Below, in pieces: positions 54,247 to 64,000 of a DNA stretch of 64,000 nucleotides (the first letter of the stretch is position 1; the number at the start of each line of letters is the position of its first letter). The notes under the pieces are model-generated. The model was not told the DNA's origin and searched no databases. It saw only the letters and a program-made list of their open reading frames with translations. Both the position numbers and the translations under genes were made by a program. The DNA lies in contig QANT01002870.1 in the NCBI GenBank assembly GCA_003254885.1, positions 1-64,000 on the forward strand, given 5' to 3'. The stretch comes from Purshia tridentata (taxonomy: Eukaryota > Streptophyta > Magnoliopsida > Rosales > Rosaceae).

Positions 54247-56349
54247 TCAAACTATGTCATGTTGCTGATCATCTCCTTCTTCGTCTTCTCCGTGGTTTGA
54301 GGTCTCATCATCAGAGTCCTGCTATACCCAAACAAAAATGAAAAAGAAAAAGAAAAAGTGGGTAGGTAGTTACTACAGAAGTTTCATTCATCTTGCTTAC
54401 TAGCAAAGCAAGCAGATAGAATAATTGACAATGCAGATATGAAAACAAAGTAAAAGTAATTTACCTGATGATTATAGTGATAGTGATAGTGATAGTGATA
54501 TTGATATTGCTGGCGGATGCTGTTTTGAATTGCTGTGATGGTTCGAATTAATATGTACATTGGGAGGATAATTCCGCTAGCTCTTAGAATAAGTACCTGC
54601 AATTGCAAAAGCAAAAAGAGTTGCATTAGATGAAGAAGAACATGGTTGTTGACCCAATATTTGCATTGCACCAAAGAATCGGGTACTCACAGTAAGAAGC
54701 GTGAAGGGGTAATCTTCGACGCTACCGGTTAGTACCACAAAGAGGTGCCTCACAAGCAAAACCACTGTCAACTGCATTGCAATACACCATTTCAAAATTA
54801 TTAAGTATATACATATGCTTTTTAACTTTTCTAACCCATTAAATTAATTGTCAATTATTTTTAAATTGAAGGTCAATCTGCCTCTAAGATAACCTACGTG
54901 GTTGCCACATGGCGAGTCCTTCCATATGTATTTTCGAAAGTCCTTTTTTTAATTGCACTAATTAAACTAATTACAATTATTGGTTCTCTTCTTATTAAAT
55001 TTAAAATAGAATAAAATAACTTAAGGTTGCATAAAGAAAGAAGAATTGGAAAAATAAACTTACAAGGAGAGCCAGTGATCGACAACAAGACGCACTTCTA
55101 TCAGCGGCAGAGGAGCATTGAGAATAGGAACTTGATACCATTACCCGCTCTAATCTTGGGCTTCTAGGGACTTGTACGCTATCTCTGTACGCCACAATTA
55201 CATTAATATAATTATAATTAGAGATACTTCACAAGTTGACACAGAATTGGAACACAGAAAATGCCACAAACAATGCCAACTTACTTGTGATTAGGCCCAT
55301 TTATCGACTCTTTCTGGTGGTTTTTTCTTTAATTAACTTTCTAAGAATTAGTATTGAAATAAACGTCTCTTTTAACTAATAACTAGTCTTAAGTACGTGC
55401 ATTATATTAACACAAAAGTGTTGCAGTCTGCTTGAATCTAAAGCAAGGATAGCGAATAATGGCTATTAATATTATATATGCAATATATCCTGGGAAATTA
55501 ATGAATGTACCTAATGGTCACTGCTGTTTCATCTAGCTGCGACTTCTTTGGAGGTGCTGTGTATCCTGGTTCATAGCTCTGCACAAATTTATGGTTGATC
55601 TTCATTAACACCTTTCTTTTTCCAAATTTAAATATTGGAGTAAGACTACAAGAAATTTTCACTTCCAAAGTAAAAATAAGTTAAAAATAATGACCTCAGC
55701 ATATTTACCCGAACTATTTGGAACTTACCCATGTTTTTTTTTCCTTTAATTAGATAAGGAACTAATGATCATATTTACTTTCATCACAAGGAAAAGGAAC
55801 CAATATTATAACATAGAGATATATAAAAAAAAGACAGACTTAAACATAAACAAAAGTTAAGGAACAAGACAAATTTAGGACACCAAGAATCCAGACAAAA
55901 CAAAAAACGATGTAAACATGGTTTGATCAACTCAAAATCAAAAATGACATTAGACCCAATTCGATATCGAAGTCTCGAAGAAAATAATACGTAAATACGA
56001 AGCCAAAAAAAAAATTAAAAGAAAGAACCCAAAAATCTCATGGATTATTACCTGGAGACATATTTCGCAGGTTGTATTCCCTTTCTCGTTGCACCACCTC
56101 TGTATGCAATCTCTGTGAGCAAACTGAGGAATGAAAACACGAAGCAAAATTGTTGTCAAGGGCGGAATCAGAAGCACCCACACCCACGAAAAGAAGATGA
56201 CAAGAGGAGCAAAACTCTGTTTGGCTCTGTACCTTAACAGTTCCAGAGCATGCACAAGGAGCTTCCAAGCTTCCAAATTCTTCTTCATGGCAAATCCTAC
56301 AGAGTGAGCATGATTTCAAATCCTCCACGTACAACATAACATCTCCCAT
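54247..56349 (-). CDS. RING-CH (MARCH-type) membrane ubiquitin ligase, PIT1-like
   Basis: Seven exons on the minus strand (56349-56233, 56123-56052, 55578-55511, 55184-55064, 54771-54691, 54596-54465, 54318-54247) give 220 aa. Residues 14-62 form a C4HC3 RING-CH finger: [13 protein letters not shown], then seven residues to HRDC, and CEIC. This class passes ubiquitin to membrane proteins. Two hydrophobic segments lie at about 127-142 ([16 protein letters not shown]) and 154-170 ([17 protein letters not shown]), so both ends probably face the cytosol. After the second helix comes a His-Tyr alternating run ([14 protein letters not shown]) and an acidic tail ([16 protein letters not shown]). Arabidopsis PIT1 (At4g02075), next to MSH6 there as I recall, is the likely orthologue. 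The finger is split by intron 1 just after GTVK. Splice phases agree at all six junctions. Confidence 0.9.
54477..54510 (-). repeat. Coding hexanucleotide microsatellite (His-Tyr repeat)
   Basis: On the plus strand 'TAGTGATAGTGATAGTGATA' continues into 'TTGATATTGC'. On the coding strand it reads CA(A/C)TAT repeats giving Gln-Tyr then His-Tyr pairs. Units are six bases, so changes in copy number keep the frame. Confidence 0.8.
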
Positions 56350-59300
56350 GTTTATGTTCTTTCACAACCTTCTCTGTTTTCAAAAACTTCTCTTTATTTC
56401 AAATTCGGTGCCTGTCTGTGTTTGTGTGTCTACTTCTTTGTCTCTCTCTCAGCCTTCGAGACTAAATAAAAGAAAGATGGCCTGACATTCCAAAAATGCC
56501 CTTGGATTTATCTAAATGGAAATGAATATTATTATCCACTTGGGTTTGTATTTATAGTTGTGCTGCCCTTACGCGGTTTCAGAAAAACTAACATTCAAGT
56601 CTTTGACGCCATAAATATGGACACAAAACTTGCATTGCAAGGTCAAACACACACACACATACTTCAATCTATAATCTAGAACGTTAGGAAAAAATAAAAA
56701 CAAAGAGAAGTAAGAGGGATCACCTAGCTGGCATTAAAATGCATTTAGCCATGCTCATAGTGAGTAAATATGCATATTATACACGTGTACTTTTCAATAT
56801 TTGGGTTCTCATTAATTTGTCCAATTTATTAAAAATGCACATTTTTTAAAGTTTAAGATGCTTTTGTTATTTCCTTTATAAAAAATAAATAAATAAATTC
56901 TTTGTTATTTAATGGTTTCTCGAGCATTCCCTTTCATTAGAAAACATCATTTTCCACTTGAATTTGTGTCATTTTTTCTTGCAAAGGGTATATTTCAAAG
57001 CATAACAACAATATCCAATGTAATTAAATTGGTCAAGAAGTCTCATAATCATAGAGAAATTTTTGGTAATTAGCCTTCACTTAGAAAATTAGTTTCTCAA
57101 GGAAGAAATTTATTAAGAAGATGAAGCCAAAGGCAAAGACGGAGAAAAACAAAAAGAAAATAGTGAAGCTGATCTGTAACACGGACCTAAACATTGCTGA
57201 TTACATAATTATGTGAAGAGTGTGAAGACAGAGGAGAGGGGCAATGCTGTCCACCACATTATTGGAAACAGTTTGAAAATTAGTACATTATTGGAATTAT
57301 GACTCTTTTTTCTTTCTTGTGCCTCCCTGTCCAATTCAAAATTCGCTTCCTAGGTTCGAATGTAGATCCTTTGATTCTTGATCAAACGGTTGAAAGCAAT
57401 TGAATGGACCCTATGATCATTAGAAATATCAATGAACGCGCTCGTCTCAATTCTCAAGGCGCATAAGAACCAGTGAATGTGATTCGGTGGGCCTTTTTCT
57501 AATCCTATGAGGTCGGCTCTAAAATGTTGTCTCTCTCTCTCTCCATCTTCTCATCCTAGTATTTAATTAATTACTAAATTATTATGAATCATAAGATGTA
57601 TGCCTTATTTTATTTTGATATTTATAGAGAAACAATGACTCAATTTTGTGAGACATTAGAATGCTGACATTTGTTTTTATCCACTTTCGAACTTATCGTT
57701 TCCCCTATAGATATTTGGATTTATCCAACATTACGAAGTCGAGGATTTTTCCAAAGCATCAATTAAGAGAAGAATTCCATGAAAAATCCTATATTGAGTC
57801 ATTATATTGAGTGGTAGAGAAAATCAATTAAAACTTGACACTTGATAGAGAGATAAAAAGAGTTTAAAAGAAAGAAAAAGAGTGAGAAGAGAGAAAAATA
57901 TGACTAGTGTCAAGTTATGATTGTCCTAAAAACTCAATATGATAATATAACAAAAAATTTCTCATATAAATTTTTCTCATGATCTAATAATGAAGTGAAC
58001 AAATGGCATTATAAGGAATATGGAATTACAATGGATTTGAACTTTTTGAACGTTTAAGGCAAGTGGTCAAGTGGCCAAAAAAGAAAATAGGCAAATGATC
58101 GGCACTAACTTGCGCTTGTGGGGACTCTCTACCTGGACTAGTTCATCATCTATTTCTCTGCTTCCTTTTTTATCTTATTTTTAGTGGAAAAGTTGAGTTT
58201 AGGCTTGCATCAATGAGGCTAATGGCTTCCACGTCTTGTACATAAACTAAGAAAATGGTAACCATACATACATAAATGTTCAAACTTGTATGGAATTATA
58301 TCATTGTTGTGGAGTAATATTGGGCCAAACCCAAATAGCTGTAGGCTCAGGCCATAAAAATCCCCTGGGAGAGACCGAGACTCTAGTCTAAGATTAAAGA
58401 CTGAGGCTTCCATGGGGCATGTCTCATTGGGACAGCTCTCACAAAGGGGTGAGCCTCATATGTTGTAGGACCCGCCTCTTTGTGAGAGGTGTCCTAATGG
58501 GGCATGTCTCATGAAAGCCTCTTTCATATTTCATCCATATCTTGTGGTGATTAGATACCACTTATTAATAAATAAGGAGATCGTTTAAATAAGATGCTTA
58601 ATTGATGTCAATTTCAAGTTGTACAATTAGTAATAACAATTGATTTGGACTGCTGAATGGACATTACATGCATGAACCAATTGATCATTTGCCAAACCTG
58701 ACACTTTCGAAGTTGCCAATTCTGGCCCCTGCCTCTGGAATCTGTTTAATTAATTAATTAATTAATTATTTACTATATGTATAGTAGGCCAAAATATATG
58801 GCACTAAAAATATCTTCTAGATACTATTACATATTCTGTGTGGCCACCGATGAATTATTGGATGAGCTTCTTCTTTTTTTTTGGCCAGGGATGAGCTTAA
58901 TTATGTATGATTGTAACACGTTTGGTGGGCTTCAACGTCAAACTTAGCCACTATAATATTTAGTCAGTTTGGGGCTACGATTTGCTCAGCAAGATATTGA
59001 CCATAACAAGAATATTAATGAAGGATGGATGACTGCATGTATATGTCACTTCCTACTTCCTACTTAATCCTACCTAATTAATGATATATATAAGTACCAT
59101 TTAGTGTCTTTAATTAAAAAGGATAACCTGGATTAAGAGCATGAATTGTTATTCTATCTAATCTAGCCACTGTTAATTAATTTGGCCATTTGTCAAACCT
59201 GAGGGACCAGTTGTTTTCATGTTATTAGTTTACTATCTGGGGAATTAATTTACTTCAAAATAATTAAAAAACCACGGCACAACTGCACAAGCACAGCTCC

Positions 59301-59386
59301 CCCATAAATAATTCATAATTGGGATTCCTTTCGATTCGTAGTTTGATTTATTAGGTTATAGGGTTATTATAAGATAAGCTATAGCA
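56350..59386. other. Three-kilobase gene-poor spacer
   Basis: No gene is supported. The left 150 bases hold the promoter and leader of the minus-strand RING-CH gene. A (CT)n run is near 57532, an (AATT)n run near 58744, and a hairpin flanked by direct repeats at 58412-58512 (listed separately). The right end, with a TAAATAAT box near 59305, should be the promoter of the USP gene. Confidence 0.5.
58412..58512. repeat. Hairpin flanked by 16-bp direct repeats
   Basis: ATGGGGCATGTCTCAT occurs at 58412-58427 and 58497-58512. Between them, GGACAGCTCTCACAAAGG (about 58430-58447) pairs with the reverse complement of CCTCTTTGTGAGAGGTGTCC (58475-58494), giving a stem of about 18 pairs with a 27-base loop. 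This could be a piece of an old transposon or a small foldback element. There is no evidence of a microRNA gene. Confidence 0.6.
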
Positions 59387-60332
59387 ATGGAAGGTGAACA
59401 CATGAAGAAGAGAGCGAACAAAATAGTGGTGGCAGTGGATGAGAGCAAAGAGAGTATTTATGCACTGTCCTGGTGTCTCAGCAACCTCTTTTCTCAGCAC
59501 ATCAAGAACACTCTTGTTCTTATCTATGTAAAACCACCACCTCCGCTCCATTCATCTTTTGATGCTGCAGGTAATTAATTAATTTAATTGGCAACAACTT
59601 TTTAGTTTTTTTCTTTTCTTTTTTTGGTTTTCAATCTTTAAAGTACATTACATACAGACAGCATCAGTACCTTTATTCATTAAATAATGTTCCATTTGAA
59701 GATGTGGTGCTTGCTTGCTTGGTGTCACAGGCTATATGTTTTCCAGTGATGTAGTTGGAGCCATGGAGAAATACAGCAGTGACATGGTCGATTCAGTGAT
59801 GCAAAAAGCCGAAGCTGTCTACAAAAACCTACATACCAATGTATATAGCCTCTGCCTCTGCTGCTCTTTCTTTCCTTCTTTTTTTTAAGACAAATAAAAG
59901 TAACCAAACCATTGTATATAATGCATATGGTTAATTACTTAGTGCTGGGGTACTGTTTCATGTTTGTGTAGGTACATATTGAGAGAATGGTTGAGAGTGG
60001 AGATCCAAAGGATGTGATATGTAATACGGTTGAGAAACTTAGAGCTGACACCTTGGTCATGGGAAGCCATGGTTATGGTTTCTTTAAGAGGTAGAGGTGC
60101 AATTAATCATATACTTTTGAATTTGAATAATATATATATATAATTAATGGTTTATGATGGATGGATCATGGATCTAGTTAATTATATAAATGTCGACTGA
60201 AGTTAATCCCTTGTGTGTTTCATGTTTGGATATATGCAATGTAGGACTCTTCTTGGAAGTGTGAGTGACTATTGCGCAAAACATGTACACTGTCCAGTGG
60301 TGATCGTGAAGCATCCTGACTCATGCAAATGA
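59387..60332 (+). CDS. Universal stress protein (USPA-type, ATP-binding class)
   Basis: Four exons (59387-59570, 59731-59840, 59972-60090, 60245-60332) give 166 aa, normal for a single-domain plant USP. The Rossmann-like alpha/beta fold starts with KIVVAVDESKESIYALSW, and the nucleotide-binding signature G-x2-G-x9-G-S is complete at residues 129-143 (GSHGYGFFKR then TLLGS), so ATP binding as in MJ0577 is expected. The end CPVVIVKHP is typical. No signal peptide or membrane helix is seen; it should be cytosolic or nuclear. Plant USPs respond to hypoxia, drought and other stress, but the role of this one is unknown. The start at 59387 gives MEGEHMKKRAN; Met6 (59402) is an equal choice by sequence. 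A USP lies beside SAR1 in Arabidopsis (At3g62550 and At3g62560, as I recall). Confidence 0.92.
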
Positions 60333-61380
60333 GCTTAATTCTTCTCTTCTCTTTCGTTATTTTCTGTTCTGGGCTTCTGGCCTTATAATTAGGAGGAGCT
60401 TTGACGCTGCTGTATTCTGTTGTTCCTGGTCATGGTGTCATTGGTGTCTTTATAAACAACGATTCTGCAATTAATTTCTGATGTGGGTGTATGCATGTAT
60501 GTGCTAGCTAGTAGTATATATATACATATGGTTGTCCCATATATTAATGCCTGGGAATGAAGTTCTGTAAACTTGAATCCAAAAGTTTCGATCAACTTAC
60601 GTGTTTGATTTGGAGGTTTCCTAATATTAAGATTTCTAGGGCATATAATTCAAGATGATATGATCAGCTGCTAACCTAGAAAATTTTGAATGCATAAGAA
60701 TAAAATGAACAAGACATGAAATTCAAAAGGGTGTTCTCCGTAAGGATGGATTTCCTAATTAGCAAGGTTCATGATCTAGATGATATAATCAATGAGTTGA
60801 GTTTGTATAATCATCTAATCAGTTAATCCTAAGAAACCAAAGATACATGCACAGTGGTAAGCCATCAATGGATCATTTGTAAGCTCTTATCGGAATATGT
60901 TAGACCAGGTCGACAGTTTCTGTTTTTCAAAAATGAAAAGCTGAAGAAGTGAAATTAATGAGACGAGCTCTCGGGTGGCATATAAAAGGCCTGTCGAGTG
61001 CGCACTAGAGCCATTGAGCTCCCAATAATGAAGTCAAGCCATTTTATGGCTCGTACGGTGTACACTACCTGTTTGGCGACTTTAGCGACACACACTTGTT
61101 TTGCATAAAAAACACTCTCATTTTTTGCGTCTTTTCTTTTTTAATATAAATAAAAAGTAATTATTTTCACACAAATTAAGACACTCAGGGTTTCCTAAAA
61201 TGTACATGTGTGTGCACATGGATGCAGTTTAAGCAATTGACATTAAGTTTGAAATAAGTTGATGCATGAAATGCGCAGCATATCTAACCACCTAAGCGTC
61301 TAGGTAAATAAGTCACTTATTGTCTTAAAATGACCAAGACTTTGAATGGTGTGTCTATTTTTAAAAGCTAAGTTGTGGAT
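60333..61380. other. Spacer after the USP gene
   Basis: AT-rich sequence with the USP 3' UTR at the left. No gene, RNA or clear repeat is recognised. Confidence 0.45.
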
Positions 61381-61830
61381 GTTAAAAATGTCTGGGCCTA
61401 AACCCGAAAAGCAATAAGGCCCAGTCCGAAATAACGGTATAAAAGCCCCAAATAACGCAAGTAAAACCCGAAAGGCAAAGTATAAACTTAAGCCCAGAAC
61501 AAAGGATAACCCCCCTCTTTAGTTGGAATAATAGCCCATTTATTACCATAATACCACCCACAAAAAAAACACCCACGACCAGGCTCATTAAGAAGGTTTA
61601 ATGAGAGAGAAATAAAGGGGCGAAACGGAAAAGCCAACTTTGCTATAAAAGGGTAATATACCTGGGGGACGGAGACTATGGAAAAAATGAAGAAACATAC
61701 TGAATCTTCACTCATTTTGGCATCGGAGTGTTTTTGCAGGTACACCCCCCTCCACATTTGTGGACGATGACTGAAGGTGGAATTTGGCTTCTCAAGATGA
61801 TCATGAACAATTTTTGTTGACCAATTATCG
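61381..61830 (+). mobile_element. Fossil LTR-like fragment (probable Ty3/Gypsy-type LTR)
   Basis: The block has a TATA box (GCTATAAAAGGG near 61642) and, about 80 bases on, 'GGCATCGGAGTG' then 'TTTGCAGGTACACCCCCCTCC' at about 61720-61754, a combination that recurs in the R/U5 part of many eudicot LTRs. No coding part and no second LTR are seen nearby, so it is a lone LTR or a piece of one. The ends and a target duplication could not be fixed. Divergence suggests an old insertion. Confidence 0.5.
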
Positions 61831-62361
61831 TTAATGGAGATTTTTCATTTAGTGATAGAGTCTTCGTGCGCCACGTCATTCATTACCATGTTAGCAGTTA
61901 TTGGACTTCTCGATGGCCAAGGTAACAAAGGTATTTAATTGACGAAATATTTTAAGTGAGACACTTTAATGTAATTTTTTGAACTTAAAGTACAAAGTTG
62001 AAAAATGGTATATAATTGAAATATATTTTTGTAATTAATAAACTTGCTGACTTGCTAAAGGTAAATTTTTGCCACTAAGCAAACGATGTCGTTAAGTAGA
62101 TTTACAGCGAAAACCCGCCAATGTAAATATATATTTATTTGACACCGCGAAGTTTACCAGATAATTCGGTGCGTTGCTGTATGTGTGTGTGTGTAAGTCT
62201 CTATTTGTTGTTTGTATTTATGATAGCGAATTGGGATCGTAGACAGCCATGAACTCGCATCGGAGGTCTTGAAGGGTAAGATCCGATAAGGCTTCGATCG
62301 TCGTGGTTCCGAGCCCCACCCGATCCATTACGTTCCGATCCGTCTGAAAATTAAGCGAAGC
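61831..62361 (+). promoter_or_regulatory. SAR1 promoter and 5' leader
   Basis: AT-rich DNA changes to a GC-richer leader from about 62150, with a short (GT)n run near 62183. The leader up to the ATG at 62362 appears unspliced in the last 150 bases. Limits of the transcript are not visible. Confidence 0.45.
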
Positions 62362-63710
62362 ATGTTTCTCTTCGACTGGTTCTACAGCGTGCTGGCCTCC
62401 CTGGGTCTCTGGCAGAAAGAGGCCAAGATCTTGTTCCTAGGGCTCGATAATGCCGGCAAGACCACCTTGCTCCACATGCTGAAAGACGAGGTTCGCTTCT
62501 CCTCCTTTCATTAATATCCATTTATTATTGGTCTTTCAATTTTATGCTTTAATTTCCTCGTCGACTGATTCCTATTTCAGATTTGGAAACCCAAATGTTC
62601 CCTTTACTGAAATTCATATATTTTCATTATTGTTGGGCTTTTTAAATGTTTGAGCCTCGGTTTTTGTCGAAACTGAGGAAAAGGAATTGGAATAGGAGGT
62701 AGATTTACAAGATCTGTAATTTTTTAGTTGAAAAACTGTACCCAGACAGACCAAGTTGTTGTGCAGATTAAAACTCCAAAGCATAACAACAAACTCTGAC
62801 TCACAGGATTGCTTTGAGTATTAAGTTGTCTGCAAATGGTTTGTTGTTTTGTGTGTTAGTAATTCGAGCTTTATTGTTTTGGTTTCCAGAGACTGGTACA
62901 GCATCAACCTACGCAGTATCCAACTTCCGAGGAGTTGAGTATCGGGAAAATCAAGTTCAAGGCCTTTGATTTGGGAGGCCATCAGATTGCTCGCAGAGTC
63001 TGGAAGGATTACTATGCAAAGGTTAGCTACACTTGAAGCTTAATTAAAAGTTCATAATATCATCCTGTTTCTGCAGAGTTCTTTTGCAATGTCTCATGTG
63101 TGAACCTAAACCTGCTTGCCATCGGAATTTTTCCCCATTAGAAGTGTTGTCATCTGAGTTTGACTCTTGTTGATTTCTCTCTTTACTACCTGTAATGGAG
63201 TGATTGTTGGTATTCACTCAATGACTTTTGCCTTTCCTTAGAATGCCTCATATGACAGAGCTGATTAGTATACGTATATCACTATATAATATATGTATGT
63301 CCTACCTAGGTTGTTATGTTTGGACTTTCAGCAGCTAGAAAAAGGCTTCCAACATGGCTAATTTTATATGTACATGGTTTGCTTTACAGGTAGATGCTGT
63401 GGTGTATCTGGTTGATGCCTATGACAAGGAGAGGTTTGCTGAATCAAAAAAGGAATTAGATGCACTCCTTTCTGATGAAGCGCTTGCCAATGTCCCATTT
63501 CTAATTCTAGGGAACAAGATTGACATACCGTATGCTGCCTCAGAGGACGAGTTGCGATATCACCTTGGGCTGACAAACTTCACCACTGGCAAGGGGAAGG
63601 TAAACCTAGCAGACTCAAATGTCCGTCCACTAGAAGTATTTATGTGCAGCATTGTACGTAAAATGGGCTATGGTGATGGTTTCAAATGGCTTTCTCAATA
63701 CATTAAGTAG
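62362..63710 (+). CDS. SAR1: Small GTPase SAR1, COPII coat initiator
   Basis: Three exons (62362-62490, 62890-63021, 63390-63710) give 193 aa, the exact family length. The amphipathic N-terminus [17 protein letters not shown] is the helix that inserts into the ER membrane on GTP binding and replaces the myristoyl anchor of ARFs. The P-loop GLDNAGKT is at residues 27-34, the switch II DLGGH at 70-74 with the catalytic His74, and the guanine motif NKID at 129-132. The C-terminus [10 protein letters not shown] is typical. SAR1-GTP recruits SEC23/24 and SEC13/31 to form vesicles leaving the ER. Coding exons are complete. The stop is 290 bases before the window edge, so most of the 3' UTR is included. 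Confidence 0.97.
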
Positions 63711-64000
63711 GAGGATGGTCCACACGATCTACGACATTCCCCTGAACTACCACAACTTGTCCCACCTTACCTTAAAAATTTATTCAGTCCTGTTTTATTT
63801 AGGCTCATAGTGGGCTTTTAAATTGGATCTATTTGTGTTCGAATTTGTGTGGAAGGAAATATCAATGTCACTGCTTTGTAAAATTTTTACTTGTGGCCTC
63901 CATATATACTTTGCATATTTCTATTATGGTAGAGCAAGAAAGTAGGACATAGTGCTTGTCATTCATTTTTGTCCGGCTTCCGGAATGAGTAGTTTCATCT
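63711..64000 (+). other. SAR1 3' UTR and flank
   Basis: AT-rich sequence following the SAR1 stop; no other feature is seen before the window ends. Confidence 0.5.

Noticed and set aside
58412-58512. Hairpin as a microRNA precursor
   Set aside because: The stem is short and flanked by direct repeats, as expected for repeat DNA; nothing supports a mature microRNA.

Overview
The window is nuclear DNA of a eudicot plant. Its genes have many short exons separated by AT-rich introns with GT..AG borders. They encode plant versions of eukaryotic housekeeping proteins plus the plant-only families PPR, CKI1-type histidine kinase and plant USP. Site II promoter motifs, an Au-like SINE and a Harbinger-type element fit this. 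The species cannot be named from the sequence. I found no bacterial, viral or CRISPR system and no rRNA or tRNA gene.

Layout: a truncated repeat at the left edge; VPS51 (+, 1437-9087); MCM7 (+, 10232-16021); a repeat-rich spacer; a WD40/bromodomain (PHIP/BRWD-like) gene (+, leader from about 18.4 kb, CDS 20618-31109); the 18S rRNA dimethylase DIM1 (+, 31907-33146); a small acidic-tailed protein (-, about 33.6-34.3 kb); a CKI1-like histidine kinase (-, 34967-37937, leader probably to about 40.1 kb) with a 1.36-kb TIR element in its presumed leader intron; a 1.15-kb Harbinger-type element (41649-42798); a one-exon PPR gene (-, 43245-45212) head-to-head with MSH6 (+, 45651-53568); a RING-CH membrane protein (-, 54247-56349); a 3-kb spacer; a universal stress protein (+, 59387-60332); a spacer with a fossil LTR-like fragment; and SAR1 (+, 62362-63710).

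Exon models were built by hand from splice sites with reading phase carried across every junction. VPS51 (778 aa), MCM7 (718), the WD40 protein (1651), DIM1 (353), the kinase (847), MSH6 (1293), the RING-CH protein (220), USP (166) and SAR1 (193) all close without a frame conflict, so these loci look intact.

The genes are not one pathway, but some share logic. MCM7 and MSH6 act in replication and mismatch repair, and both have E2F-type sites close to the ATG. VPS51 and SAR1 belong to membrane traffic. DIM1 and the PPR protein belong to ribosome and organelle RNA work. Gene order recalls three separate Arabidopsis segments (chr4 top, chr2 bottom, chr3 bottom), as if this genome kept an ancestral order that Arabidopsis divided among duplicated blocks. 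The most unusual gene is the CKI1-like kinase, which keeps its catalytic and receiver parts but has almost no extracellular domain.
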